In this document: positions 35,579 through 45,020 of the stretch, one piece after another
Numbering within the stretch: the first letter of the stretch is position 1
Layout of the letters: every line of letters starts with the position of its first letter
Notes under the pieces: model-generated
What the model was told of the DNA's origin: nothing
The model's database searches: none
The model's input: only the letters and a program-made list of their open reading frames with translations
Translations under genes and position numbers: made by a program
Assembly (NCBI RefSeq): GCF_001870735.1
Contig: NZ_MORL01000001.1
Location: forward strand, 558,001 to 622,000
Length of the DNA stretch: 64,000 nucleotides
From: Arsenicibacter rosenii
GTDB lineage: Bacteria; Bacteroidota; Bacteroidia; Cytophagales; Spirosomataceae
Direction: 5' to 3'

Positions 35579-35650
35579 ATGAGCCTAAAGTTAGCTGCCT
35601 GTGCGGTGATGGAAGATTAAAATAAGATTAAAATTCTGTTTTTTATAAAG

Positions 35651-35677
35651 AAAGCCCGATCGCACGACCGGGCTTTT
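35651..35677 (-). terminator. intrinsic terminator of the M61 gene
   Basis: AAAGCCCG (35651-35658) pairs with CGGGCTTT (35669-35676), 10-nt loop; on the minus strand it is followed by TTTCTTTATAAAAA. It lies 30 bp after the stop. Confidence 0.65.
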
Positions 35678-35707
35678 CAATGGATGGCTTTGCGGCTGCG
35701 TGTATGA

Positions 35708-37561
35708 TCAGTTAAGGAAGAGCCATTTGCGGAACAAGGTCCGTTGCCGGTCAGTCGGTGCAGAGACCGGGTCCAGCCGGTAGGCCACCAGCGGGTTTTT
35801 GCCTAAGGTAACCGGAAATTCCTGAATAAACCCGTTCCGGTTCACCAGTACCCGGATGGTTTGTCCGTTCGGCCGGCCGGCGAGTTGTTTATTAAAGTCA
35901 TCAACGGTACCTGCGAGCCGGACACTGTCGATGGCCAGCAGTTCATCGCCGACGTTAAGCCCCTGCTGCCAGGCAGGCGAATCGCGGCGAACCCCGCCGA
36001 CGGTCAGCCGGCCGCCGGCGGCCGAGGCCACAACCCCCAGAAACCCGTCCTGTACCGGCGACGCGTTATTGACCAGCCGCAGGCCTACCGGTTCGAAGAA
36101 AGCGTTGTAATCGATGGATTCGGTACCGTATACGTATTTAGTAAAGAAGTCATCCAGTTTACGGCCTCCGGTTTGTTCGAGTGCCTGTTTCAGTTCCTCG
36201 TCGGTAAAGCCGCGTTTTTGCTTTTTATAGTACTCGTTGTACATAAACCGCATGACATCATCCAGATTCCGTTCCCCGTTTGTACTGTTAAGGAGGCTCA
36301 GGTTCAGTAGGGAGGCCAGCACACTCCCTTTGTTATAGTAGGAAACGGTGCTGTTGGTTGAGTTTTCGTTGGGCCGGTAATACTTGATCCAGGCGTCGAA
36401 GCTTGATTCGGCCACCGATTGCTCGCGGTTACCCGGCAGGTTTTCGATGCCGTTAATGTCTGCCGCAATGACGTTGAGGTACTGTTCCGGGGTATGGAAG
36501 CCGGCACGCCGCAGGATATAGTCTTCGTAAAACGAGGTAAACCCTTCGGCTTCCCACAACGAGCGGGTATAGTTTTCGTTTTCGTAGTCGAACGGTCCTA
36601 AGGCAATGGGCCGCAGCCGTTTTACGTTCCAGAGGTGAAAGTACTCATGGGCCACCAGCGTCAGAAACCCTTTGTAGCTGGCTTCCGTGGCGTAAGCCAC
36701 ACGGTTGGTCTGCAGGGTGGTGGAGTTCTGGTGTTCGAGACCACCGCCCCCCAGGGGGGTATGATGCACAATAAAGGTATAGTCCTTACACGGGTGTTCC
36801 CCGAAAATACCGGTTGCGGTTTCGCAGATTTTCCGGTAGTCGGCCGCCAGCCGCCGTTCATCGTAGACGACCTCGCCATACTGGGCAACGGTGTGTGGTA
36901 CGCCGGCAGCCGTAAAGGAAAAGGTGTCATGGTTGCCGGCTTCGATCGGCGAATCGACCAGCAGGTCAAAGTTGGCCACCTCGTAGGTAAAGGTTCCGTT
37001 GGCGGCGCTGACGGGCGGCAGGGCAACGGATACTTTTTTCCAGCCGGAAAAGGGTACGACCGTCAGCCGGGCGGGGAATGTTTTCAGGGCGTCGTGAAAT
37101 AAAAACAGACTGGCCCCGTTCAGATACCCGTGTGTTTCGTCGACGAACGAGGTCCGTACGCTCAGTTCAAACGCATACACCCGGTAACGGATGGTTACCT
37201 GATCAGCGGTGGTGTAGATACGCCAGGCATTTTTCCGGATTTTTTCCGCGCGGACCGGTTGTCCGTTGCTTTGGGCGGAGAAGCCTTCCACATGGCGGGC
37301 ATATTCGCGGATGAGGTAGGAGCCCGGGGTCCAGACCGGCATTTTCAGGTCGATATACCCGGTCTTCTGCAGGTTGGTAGCCGCCGCAAAACCGGAGAGC
37401 TGCATGTCGACTTCGACGTAATGGGTCTGCGGCTGCGGCATGGCAACCTGATACCGGATAACGGGAGAGGGTGCGGCCTCCGGATCAGCGGCCAGGGCGG
37501 GCCGGTAACTACTAAACACCAGAATGATCATTAAAAACAGATACTCTAACTTGTTTTTCAT
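35708..37561 (-). CDS. M61 family (glycyl aminopeptidase-like) metallopeptidase with PDZ domain
   Basis: 617 residues from MKNKLEYLFLMII, which gives a clean signal peptide; the frame reaches 11 codons further up. The zinc motif HEYFHLWNVKRLRP (near residue 304) is the M61 signature, with the downstream Glu in LWEAEGFTSFYEDY. The N-terminal beta domain (about 25-200) has PVWTPGSYLIREYARHVEGF, also typical. A PDZ domain covers about 500-590 (FLGVVASAAGGRLTVGGVRRDSPAWQQGLNVGDELLAID). It is periplasmic and cleaves peptides with N-terminal Gly/Ala. A single gene with its own terminator. Confidence 0.95.
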   Translation of the reverse strand: MKNKLEYLFLMIILVFSSYRPALAADPEAAPSPVIRYQVAMPQPQTHYVEVDMQLSGFAAATNLQKTGYIDLKMPVWTPGSYLIREYARHVEGFSAQSNGQPVRAEKIRKNAWRIYTTADQVTIRYRVYAFELSVRTSFVDETHGYLNGASLFLFHDALKTFPARLTVVPFSGWKKVSVALPPVSAANGTFTYEVANFDLLVDSPIEAGNHDTFSFTAAGVPHTVAQYGEVVYDERRLAADYRKICETATGIFGEHPCKDYTFIVHHTPLGGGGLEHQNSTTLQTNRVAYATEASYKGFLTLVAHEYFHLWNVKRLRPIALGPFDYENENYTRSLWEAEGFTSFYEDYILRRAGFHTPEQYLNVIAADINGIENLPGNREQSVAESSFDAWIKYYRPNENSTNSTVSYYNKGSVLASLLNLSLLNSTNGERNLDDVMRFMYNEYYKKQKRGFTDEELKQALEQTGGRKLDDFFTKYVYGTESIDYNAFFEPVGLRLVNNASPVQDGFLGVVASAAGGRLTVGGVRRDSPAWQQGLNVGDELLAIDSVRLAGTVDDFNKQLAGRPNGQTIRVLVNRNGFIQEFPVTLGKNPLVAYRLDPVSAPTDRQRTLFRKWLFLN

Positions 37562-37758
37562 ACGGAAAACGTAATACATTCGTTTTTTGTGCAATCAGAC
37601 TGCCGCGTCTGCCCGCAACTGCGGACGGTTGTCAAGGCAGCCGGTTGCCGGTTCACCTGACCGGGGAGAAGAAAACCCGGTGCAGGGCGTCCAGGTTAAA
37701 AAATTGACATGTAGCGAATCTACAACGCTTTCCCAGGATTCACAACCCCAGCGCATCT

Positions 37759-40700
37759 ATGCAGCGTTCCCTTTCCCGCATCTGCGGTTTTTCAGTGGTC
37801 GTTACCAGTACGATCGTCACCCCTTTCGGTGTGGTGGCTCAGCGTACGCTGAGTTATACCGAAGCGGACTATACTTACCGGAACGGCGTTGAGCTGTTCG
37901 AAAAGAATAACTATGCCGCGGCCCGTGCCGAATTCCGGCAGTACCTTGACCGGCGCCGGCAAACCGGGAATACATCGGGTACGCCGGCCGCCGATCCTAA
38001 CGCCGTGGAAGCGGAATATTACATCACCCTGAGCAGTCTGTATATGGATGAGCCCGGGGCGGAAGTGCAGGTCGACCGGTTTGTAAAGAACCACAGCCAG
38101 CATCCGAAAGCCGGCCAGCTGTACGGGGATCTTGGTGCCTATTATTACGGGAAGGAGGATTACACCAAAGCCATCAGTTTTCTGGAAAAGGCTGTTAAGC
38201 AAAACGGTAGCTATGCGCAGCTGGCGGGGTATAAATACCAGCTGGCGATCTCGTATTTTAACACCCAGAATCTGGCCGGCGCCTTGCCGCTGCTGAATCA
38301 GATCAAAACGGATACCGGTCTGCAGGATGCCCCGGCGGCGTCTTATTATGCCGGGGTGATTAACTACCGCAACAACAGTTATAACGAAGCGATCGCCGAC
38401 TTTAAACGGGTTGAACAGCATCCGCTCTACCAGCAGGATATACCCAACTGGATCGCCCAGTCGTATTACCGCCAGCAGCGGTTTGAGGATCTGTTGCGGT
38501 ATACCGAGCCGTTACTGCGCCGCAATACGGGCGGGCAATACAGCGATGTGGCCCTGGTTACGGCTGAGGTGTATTACCAGCAGGGGCAGTACGGCAAAGC
38601 GATTCCGTATTACAAACAATACCTGTCGGCCAAAGGGGCTAAGGTGCCCGGACCGGTAAAGTTCCGGTACGGCCAGTCCCTGTTCCGTACCGCTGCCTAC
38701 ACCGATGCCGTGACGCAGCTTAAACCATTGGCGGCCGGTAAGGATACGGTGGCCCAGTATGCGGCTTATACGCTCGGCATCAGTTACCTGCAGACGCAGA
38801 ATCCGGCCTTTGCCCTGACGGCCTTTGATCAGGCAAGCCGGCTTCCCTACAGCGCTCCGATTCAGGAAGAAGCGGTCTTCAACCATGCGAAGGTGCAGCT
38901 GGATATGAATAACGGAGCCGATGCGGTAAAGGAACTGAACGAATACCTGCGTAAATACCCGAACGGCTCTTTTGAGAACGAAGCAAGTGAGCTGCTGACG
39001 GAAGCCTATTTCGCGTCGAACAACTATCCGGTGGCGATTGCCTATATAGAAGGCTTAAAGCGCCGGACGCCGAAGATTAACGCGACCTACCAGCGGCTGA
39101 CGTTCAACCAGGCCGTCAATGATTATAACGCCGAGCGGTATGATGCCGCCCTCCGGAATTTTGACAAATCCCTGACCGTCAATGCTGATGCCGGATTGCA
39201 GCAGTCTGCCCGTTTCTGGAAAGCCGAATCCTTCTCCGCTCAGAAGCAGTACGACAGTGCCATACCGCTCTATACCCAGCTGAGCAAGGCCGGTGGGGAA
39301 ACCGGGGCGAAAAGCCTCTATGGGCTGGGCTATGCCTACTATAATAAAAAGGACTATAGCCGGGCCCTGACCTATTTCCGCGATTTTCTGAGCAAGAGTG
39401 CCCAGGCCGGCGATATGGCTGCCACTGATGATGCCCTGGTGCGGGTAGCGGATTCGTATCTGGCCGGAAAGCAGTACAACGAAGCCATGCGGTATTACGA
39501 CATGGTCATTTCGCAGGGGCGCGGGGACCGTGATTATGCCACCTATCAGAAAGGGGTAATCCTGACGTATGTGGGGCGTGATCAGGAAGCCAAGGCGCAG
39601 TTTGATCAGCTGAAACGCCAGTTCCCCGGCTCCCGGTTTGCCGATGATGCCGAGTTTCAGGCAGCCAACGTGGATTTTGAAAAGGGAGCCTATCAGGTGG
39701 CCATCGGCGGATTCTCGCGGCTGATCCAGCAGAAGCCAAAGAGCTATCTGATTCCGGCCGCGTTGCTGAAACGGGCGATTGCCTACAGCAACCTCGAACA
39801 ATATGATCAGGCGGTGGCGGATTACCGGCGGATTCTGAACGATTTCGGGGGGACCACCCAGGCACAGAGTGCGCTGATCGGGTTGCAGAATACCCTGAAT
39901 GATGCCGGCCGGCCGGAAGAGTTTTCGCAGGTCCTGGGTGATTATAAGCAGGCGAACCCCAACAGTACGGAAGTGGAACGGGTGCAGTTTGACAATGCCA
40001 AGAACATCTTCTTTAATGAGAAGTATGACCAGGCCATTAAATCATTCCTCTCCTTCATGCAGGAGTATCCGGGCAGCCGCAGTACCAACGAAGCCCGCTA
40101 TTACCTGGCCGAAGCCTATCGCCAGACCAGGGACGCGCAGAATGCGCTCCGGTATTATAGTCTGGTGACGAGTGCGCCGAAATCCGATTTCAGTGTCCGG
40201 GCCGGGGTACGCGCCGCCGAACTGGAGACCCAGATGAAAAACTACCCGCGGGCCGTTAAGAACTATTACTATGTCCTTGGACTGGCCGACGGCAAGAATG
40301 AGCAGGTGACGGCGATGCTGGGGTTAATGGATACCTATTACCAGTTTCCGAAGCTGGATTCAGCCGCCTATTTTTCAGCCGAAATCCTCCGCATCGGGAA
40401 TGTCGTGCCGGGTGCCCAGAACCGTGCGCAGTTGATGGCGGGAAAAGTGGCGATGGCAAAAAATGATGTCAAGACCGCCCAGGCCGATTTTGAAAAGACG
40501 ATTGCTCTGGCAAAGGATGTGTACGGAGCGGAAGCGAATTTTCTGATCGGGGATATCCTTTTCCGGCAGAAGAAGTATAAGGAATCGATTGCCACGCTGC
40601 TCAAATTCAATGAACAGTTTAATGAATCGGAATACTGGAAAGGAAAAGCCTTCATCCTGATCGCCGACAACAATGCGGCCATGAACGAAATGGCGCAAGC

Positions 40701-40797
40701 CAGAGCCGTTCTGAATTCGGTCATTGAGAATTCGCCCGAACCGGCCATTGTTGCCGAAGCCAAACAAAAACTTGCTTCACTGGAGTCTAAAAACTAA
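37759..40797 (+). CDS. large exported tetratricopeptide-repeat protein
   Basis: 1,012 residues. A signal peptide (about 1-28, …PFGVVAQ) is followed by TPR units almost to the end. Clear helices include AKAISFLEKAVKQNGSY-like, AASYYAGVINYRNNSYNEAI, ALTYFRDFLSKSAQ, AVADYRRILNDFGG and SESYWKGKAFILIADNNAAM-like. A YbgF/BamD-like spacing of lengths (PGSRFADDAEFQAAN, YPGSRSTNEARYYLAEAYRQ) is present. Such proteins act as periplasmic or outer-membrane scaffolds. It is the first gene of a three-gene unit (37-bp gap, then 23-bp gap) with an outer-membrane barrel and a HU-SPOR protein. Confidence 0.92.
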   Translation: MQRSLSRICGFSVVVTSTIVTPFGVVAQRTLSYTEADYTYRNGVELFEKNNYAAARAEFRQYLDRRRQTGNTSGTPAADPNAVEAEYYITLSSLYMDEPGAEVQVDRFVKNHSQHPKAGQLYGDLGAYYYGKEDYTKAISFLEKAVKQNGSYAQLAGYKYQLAISYFNTQNLAGALPLLNQIKTDTGLQDAPAASYYAGVINYRNNSYNEAIADFKRVEQHPLYQQDIPNWIAQSYYRQQRFEDLLRYTEPLLRRNTGGQYSDVALVTAEVYYQQGQYGKAIPYYKQYLSAKGAKVPGPVKFRYGQSLFRTAAYTDAVTQLKPLAAGKDTVAQYAAYTLGISYLQTQNPAFALTAFDQASRLPYSAPIQEEAVFNHAKVQLDMNNGADAVKELNEYLRKYPNGSFENEASELLTEAYFASNNYPVAIAYIEGLKRRTPKINATYQRLTFNQAVNDYNAERYDAALRNFDKSLTVNADAGLQQSARFWKAESFSAQKQYDSAIPLYTQLSKAGGETGAKSLYGLGYAYYNKKDYSRALTYFRDFLSKSAQAGDMAATDDALVRVADSYLAGKQYNEAMRYYDMVISQGRGDRDYATYQKGVILTYVGRDQEAKAQFDQLKRQFPGSRFADDAEFQAANVDFEKGAYQVAIGGFSRLIQQKPKSYLIPAALLKRAIAYSNLEQYDQAVADYRRILNDFGGTTQAQSALIGLQNTLNDAGRPEEFSQVLGDYKQANPNSTEVERVQFDNAKNIFFNEKYDQAIKSFLSFMQEYPGSRSTNEARYYLAEAYRQTRDAQNALRYYSLVTSAPKSDFSVRAGVRAAELETQMKNYPRAVKNYYYVLGLADGKNEQVTAMLGLMDTYYQFPKLDSAAYFSAEILRIGNVVPGAQNRAQLMAGKVAMAKNDVKTAQADFEKTIALAKDVYGAEANFLIGDILFRQKKYKESIATLLKFNEQFNESEYWKGKAFILIADNNAAMNEMAQARAVLNSVIENSPEPAIVAEAKQKLASLESKN

Positions 40798-40833
40798 TCC
40801 CGCCCGGTTCAGAACGTACTGCCGGAAACACAT

Positions 40834-42519
40834 ATGCTGGTATTAAAAAAACATCCGATATATATAACGGCCCTTGCCCTTTCGATGGCGACGGGTCCGC
40901 TGCTGGCCCAGAACCAGCAACCCCGCCCGCCGAAGAAAGAAGGCGAAATCGAAAATCAGGAAATCACCGTGGAGAAAAGCCGCAAGATTGACCTGCCGCC
41001 GGCGATCCGTCTGTTCAACAAGATACCCTCCCTGAAGCAGTCGGAGGAGCAGCGGAAGATTACCTACGAGTTTCAGGACCGTCCGCTGACGGTTGCGGAT
41101 CAGAAGACAACGCCGAACGTACTGCCGCCGTCGGTGACCCAACCGGATCAGCAGGTACCGTTCAACAACTATGTTAAAGTCGGGGCGGGGAACTACAGTT
41201 CATTCCTCGGCGAAGCCTTCGTTGCCTCGCCGAACACCGCTAATCTGGGTTGGGAGGGTTCTTTCCGGCATCTGTCGTCGAATCTGGGGCCGAAAGACGG
41301 GCGCAATTCCGGACAGAGTGAAAACCGGTTCCGGCTGGCCGGAAACTATGCCCTGAATGCGCTGAAGTTTTCGGCTGAACTGGGCTATAACCGCGATGTA
41401 TACGGATTTTACGGGTATCGTCCGCGTACCGAAGCCCCTCCCCGCGACAGCATCCGCCAGCGGCTGAATACGCTTCATTTTAAGCTGGGATTTGAAAACA
41501 CGGATAATGAAACGGCCGTCGATTATTCGCTGAAAACCGGGGTTACCGTATTACGGGATCTGTACAGTGCGTCGGAGGTAGACTGGGGAACCAATTTCAA
41601 CGCCTCCATGTCGATCAGTGATCAGGTATATGCCCTGTTAACCGCCGATGCCTATGTGACGCAGCGGACAGACCAGCTGGTCGATAACCGGAATCTGTTC
41701 CGGGTGACGCCCACCTTTAAATATGCCTCGCCGCTCTTTACGGCAACCGTCGGCGTCAATGCGGTCAATGAGACGGACAAGCGGCTGGGGATCAACCGGA
41801 CGCAGGCGTTTCCGGTTGTCAGCCTGGATGCGGTGCCAACGGGGAATATCCATTTCTTTGCCGGGATAGACGGGGATATCATGCGGAATACACTGCGGTC
41901 CCTGTTAACCGAAAACCGCTGGCTGTCGCCGAACGTGTTGCTGGCGAATACCATTAAATCCGCTGATTTTTATGGCGGGTCCAAAGGGGAGATCGGCGGT
42001 GGCTTCAGCTATGAAGGCAAAGTGTCGTATGCGACCTACCGGAATTACCATACCTTTACTAACAGCTGGCCCGACACCACCAGGTTCTTTGTCCTCTATG
42101 ACGGTGGTACCGCGCGGGTGTTAACCATCAGCGGCCAGCTCGCCTATTCTTTGAAGGACAAGTTCCGGTCAACCCTGAAAGGGGAGTTCTTCCGCTACGG
42201 GCTCGACCGGCTGGAAATCGCCTATCACCGGCCTCGGACGACGGCCACCTGGACCAACTCGTTTATCCTCAACAAGAAACTGTTCATTACCGCCGACCTG
42301 TATATGTACGAAGGGATTCAGGCGAAGAACTTTGTGACCAATACCCGCTACAAATTACCGGTGATCTGGGATGCTAACCTGAAAATTGATTATTTTCTGG
42401 GTAAACAGTTTGCGGCTTTTGTCTCGTTGAATAACATCGTCGGCCAAAATTACCAGCGTTATTTGTATTATCCGGTTCAGGGACTTAACTTTCTGGGAGG
42501 AATCAGTTATTCTTTCTGA
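40834..42519 (+). CDS. outer-membrane beta-barrel protein, TonB-receptor-like without plug
   Basis: 561 residues with a signal peptide (1-25, …GPLLAQ). The N-terminal 100 residues are charged and Pro-rich (QPRPPKKEGEIENQEITVEKSRKIDLPPA) and may reach into the periplasm. From about 110 on, amphipathic strands alternate (YVKVGAGNYSSFLGEAFV, RFRLAGNYALNALKFSAELGYN, FFAGIDGDIMRN, LNFLGGISYSF), ending in Phe as barrels do. There is no plug domain. It probably works with the TPR protein made just before it. Homologues in Bacteroidota are usually listed only as TonB-dependent receptor-like. Confidence 0.88.
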   Translation: MLVLKKHPIYITALALSMATGPLLAQNQQPRPPKKEGEIENQEITVEKSRKIDLPPAIRLFNKIPSLKQSEEQRKITYEFQDRPLTVADQKTTPNVLPPSVTQPDQQVPFNNYVKVGAGNYSSFLGEAFVASPNTANLGWEGSFRHLSSNLGPKDGRNSGQSENRFRLAGNYALNALKFSAELGYNRDVYGFYGYRPRTEAPPRDSIRQRLNTLHFKLGFENTDNETAVDYSLKTGVTVLRDLYSASEVDWGTNFNASMSISDQVYALLTADAYVTQRTDQLVDNRNLFRVTPTFKYASPLFTATVGVNAVNETDKRLGINRTQAFPVVSLDAVPTGNIHFFAGIDGDIMRNTLRSLLTENRWLSPNVLLANTIKSADFYGGSKGEIGGGFSYEGKVSYATYRNYHTFTNSWPDTTRFFVLYDGGTARVLTISGQLAYSLKDKFRSTLKGEFFRYGLDRLEIAYHRPRTTATWTNSFILNKKLFITADLYMYEGIQAKNFVTNTRYKLPVIWDANLKIDYFLGKQFAAFVSLNNIVGQNYQRYLYYPVQGLNFLGGISYSF

Positions 42520-42541
42520 AGTAACTAAAAATAACGAAGTT

Positions 42542-43771
42542 ATGACTACGCTTGGCGCCTATCTGAGAAAGCTTCTGTATCAATACGATTGTGTGATTGT
42601 ACCGGAGTTGGGCGGGTTTCTGACAAACTATCAGCCGGCGACCTTTGTGGCCGGTACGGGTCAGTTTCTGCCGCCACGGAAACGGGTAGGCTTTAATGAG
42701 GCGTTGCGGCTGGACGACGGGCTGTTACTCAATTACGTAATGCTGCACGAGCAGCTGCCCCGTGAAGAGGCCCAGCGGAAGATCAGCCAGTTCGTTACCG
42801 GTCTTCGTTTGCAGGTCCAGCAGTCGGGCCGTTTTGTGCTCGAAGGGATTGGCCTGTTTACCCTGAATGACGAAGGCAGCCTGCAGTTCGAACCGGAACT
42901 GCGTCATAACTTTTACGGCGAAGCCTTTGGGATGGCAGCCATTCCGGCGGTCCGGCTGACGGAAGAATCCCTTGCCGAAACCGCTGCCGTGGTTTCCTTA
43001 GGGCCGGTTCTGGCCGGAGAGGTGATTGAGCAGACGCCGTTTATGGTGGTACACCGTCCGCAACGGTTCTACATTCGCTGGGTAGCGGCTGCCGTTGTCG
43101 TGGGTACGCTGGGTGTGCTCAGTTATTTCTCGGTTATTCAGCCGGGTCAGCCCTTACAAAGCAGTTTTAATCCGGCGTCTATTTTTCAGGTACCGGCGGC
43201 ACTGACCGAGACCTGGAACCGGCTGACAGAGGTAAAACCGGTACGTACGCCAGCCGGGCAACCGGAAGGGCCGGTGTTGACCGAGCCTCAGCGGTTGCCG
43301 GTAATGACGGTTCCGCAAGCGCCGGCAGCGGAGCCTGTTTCTGCTCCGGTACCGGCAACAACACCGGAGCCGGTTGTATCCGTGCCGGCTGCCGCCCCTG
43401 CCGGTAACGAAGCGAAGGGGGAGGTTGCTGCTGCAAAACGGGAATCGGTTAAAAAGCCTTTGCGTGCTGTTGAAAAAAACGAAACGGCTGTTGCTGTTAA
43501 CCCCGAAGAAACAGGCACGCCGGACGCCAGCGAAGCACGCCCGGCTTTTATTGTAGTGGCCGGTAGTTTTGCCAGCCGTCCGAACGCCGTCCGTTTTCGT
43601 AAATCGTTATTGAAGGCAGGCTACGCCGATGCCTATATCATACTACCGGATCAATCAACCCGGTTATACAAAGTGGCCGCTGTCGGGTTCCCGCAGAAAG
43701 CCGATGCAGTGGCCAGTGTAGATAGTCTCAGCAAGCTAACCGGGATTCCGGCGTGGGTAATGCGAAATTGA
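42542..43771 (+). CDS. HU-CCDC81 and SPOR domain inner-membrane protein
   Basis: 409 residues. Two HU/IHF-like CCDC81-type domains make up 1-140 (YLRKLLYQYDCVIVPELGGFLTNY; LRLQVQQSGRFVLEGIGLFTLNDEGSLQFEPE). One transmembrane helix follows at about 178-198 (RWVAAAVVVGTLGVLSYF), then a Pro/Ala/Val-rich linker, and a SPOR domain at about 335-405 (FIVVAGSFASRPNAVRFRKSLLKAGY ... YKVAAVGFPQKADA). SPOR domains bind glycan strands lacking stem peptides at the division site. The HU part should be cytoplasmic, so the protein could link a cytoplasmic partner to septal peptidoglycan. Last gene of its operon; a terminator follows at 43795. Confidence 0.94.
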   Translation: MTTLGAYLRKLLYQYDCVIVPELGGFLTNYQPATFVAGTGQFLPPRKRVGFNEALRLDDGLLLNYVMLHEQLPREEAQRKISQFVTGLRLQVQQSGRFVLEGIGLFTLNDEGSLQFEPELRHNFYGEAFGMAAIPAVRLTEESLAETAAVVSLGPVLAGEVIEQTPFMVVHRPQRFYIRWVAAAVVVGTLGVLSYFSVIQPGQPLQSSFNPASIFQVPAALTETWNRLTEVKPVRTPAGQPEGPVLTEPQRLPVMTVPQAPAAEPVSAPVPATTPEPVVSVPAAAPAGNEAKGEVAAAKRESVKKPLRAVEKNETAVAVNPEETGTPDASEARPAFIVVAGSFASRPNAVRFRKSLLKAGYADAYIILPDQSTRLYKVAAVGFPQKADAVASVDSLSKLTGIPAWVMRN

Positions 43772-43794
43772 TTCACTTGAAAACACAAGGCAGG

Positions 43795-43824
43795 AAAGGC
43801 AACCCGGTTGGGTTGCCTTTTTTT
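43795..43824 (+). terminator. intrinsic terminator of the TPR/barrel/HU-SPOR operon
   Basis: An 11-bp stem AAAGGCAACCC (43795-43805) with 43810-43820, tetraloop GGTT, followed by TTTT. Confidence 0.9.
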
Positions 43825-44020
43825 GTTGGGTTGAGTGTCTGGTTAGCGACCCTGCCGGTACATAGTCTATTTGATCTGTAAATCCGGTTTGACAGATCAT
43901 GTTTATTGATTTTAGTAAGTGGGGAGGGGAAAGTTAGGGATTAGTAGCGGTTTTTTAGTAAACATAAACCAAATTGCACCTTTTCATCGTTAGTACGCAA
44001 AACATCAACCTTACGCGCGC

Positions 44021-44953
44021 ATGATTCGCACGGCATTTGAAAATGAAAAAGAAGTCCGGGTGGTGGCATTTGCCGGTGCCTTTGCCATCAACCTGCTGTT
44101 AATTTTTCTTCTGGTCTATATCCGGCTGACTCAGTCGATTCCGCAACCGCCTCCTATTCAGTTTGTTGAGGTTAATTTCGGGACAGACGCGGTTGGGAGC
44201 GGAAAGATACAGACGTATAACAAGGCCAACGATTCGAAGAATGATGTCGATGTCAAGAAGGCAGAAGACCGTCCGAATCCGAAAGTGACGACAACACCAC
44301 GGGTGGAGAAAACCCCGGTTACCCCTGTGCCAAAGGTAGAAGAGGTTAAAACCGGCAAAACGGTTACGGAAAAGCCGGTTATTGCCAGTAAAAACGAAAG
44401 TCCGGTTTCGGTTCCGGAAAAGGCAGAGCCGAAGAAAACCGAAGCCCCCAGACCAACACCCGCCCCGCCGCGTACGGAACCCGCCAAAAAGGTAGAAACC
44501 GTTGACCCTAATGCCTTATATAAGCGGTCGTCGGGTGGTGCCGGCTCAAATGGTACCGTAGGGCGCGGCAGCGGTGTCGGCGGCAATAACAACGGGGATG
44601 ATGCCAGCGGAGTGGGGGATAAAGGCCATCCGGACGGCAAGATTGACCGCGGGCAGTTTTACGGACAGCCTGGCGGGACCGGCAGCGGCGTTTCATTCGA
44701 CGTATCCGGGTGGTCGCTCGCCAGCCGTCCGAATGTGAATGATGACTCCGATGAAACCGGTAAAATTGTGTTTCAGCTCAAAGTAGACAGCAGCGGGGAT
44801 ATTATCTCGGTACGTCAGGTACAGAGTACGGTAAGTCCATCGGTTGTCGAAGTATACCGGAAAGCCGTACAGCGACTGCGGTTAGTGCCTAAATCCTCGT
44901 CTGCGCCGCCGGTTTCTACAGGAACGATTACCTTTATTATTAAATCAAAATAA
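44021..44953 (+). CDS. TonB-like energy-transducer family protein
   Basis: 310 residues. One N-terminal helix (about 16-37, VVAFAGAFAINLLLIFLLVYI) anchors it in the inner membrane. A long Lys/Pro/Val/Thr-rich periplasmic linker (about 60-190) and a Gly/Asn-rich stretch (GSNGTVGRGSGVGGNNNGDD) follow. The last 85 residues have the TonB C-terminal pattern (KIVFQLKVDSSGDIISVRQ, VYRKAVQRLRLVPKS, TGTITFIIK). No exbB/exbD genes lie beside it. It may feed energy to the barrel encoded upstream or be a structural relative of TonB. folC follows after 67 bp. Confidence 0.88.
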   Translation: MIRTAFENEKEVRVVAFAGAFAINLLLIFLLVYIRLTQSIPQPPPIQFVEVNFGTDAVGSGKIQTYNKANDSKNDVDVKKAEDRPNPKVTTTPRVEKTPVTPVPKVEEVKTGKTVTEKPVIASKNESPVSVPEKAEPKKTEAPRPTPAPPRTEPAKKVETVDPNALYKRSSGGAGSNGTVGRGSGVGGNNNGDDASGVGDKGHPDGKIDRGQFYGQPGGTGSGVSFDVSGWSLASRPNVNDDSDETGKIVFQLKVDSSGDIISVRQVQSTVSPSVVEVYRKAVQRLRLVPKSSSAPPVSTGTITFIIKSK

Positions 44954-45020
44954 GTGGTCAGCGCAAGGTTATGGGCCCTTTCTGAGGGTTTCATGGCTAC
45001 GCGCCGGCCATTTTTCATGT

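Larger units (their letters stand above)
35260..35707. other. intergenic region Wzi / M61 with an orphan plus-strand unit
   Basis: Both flanking genes are on the minus strand. Inside lie a plus-strand promoter (35475-35482), a hairpin at the expected start point, a strong plus-strand terminator (35546-35578), and the terminator of the M61 gene (35651-35677). No reading frame of note is present. Confidence 0.6.
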
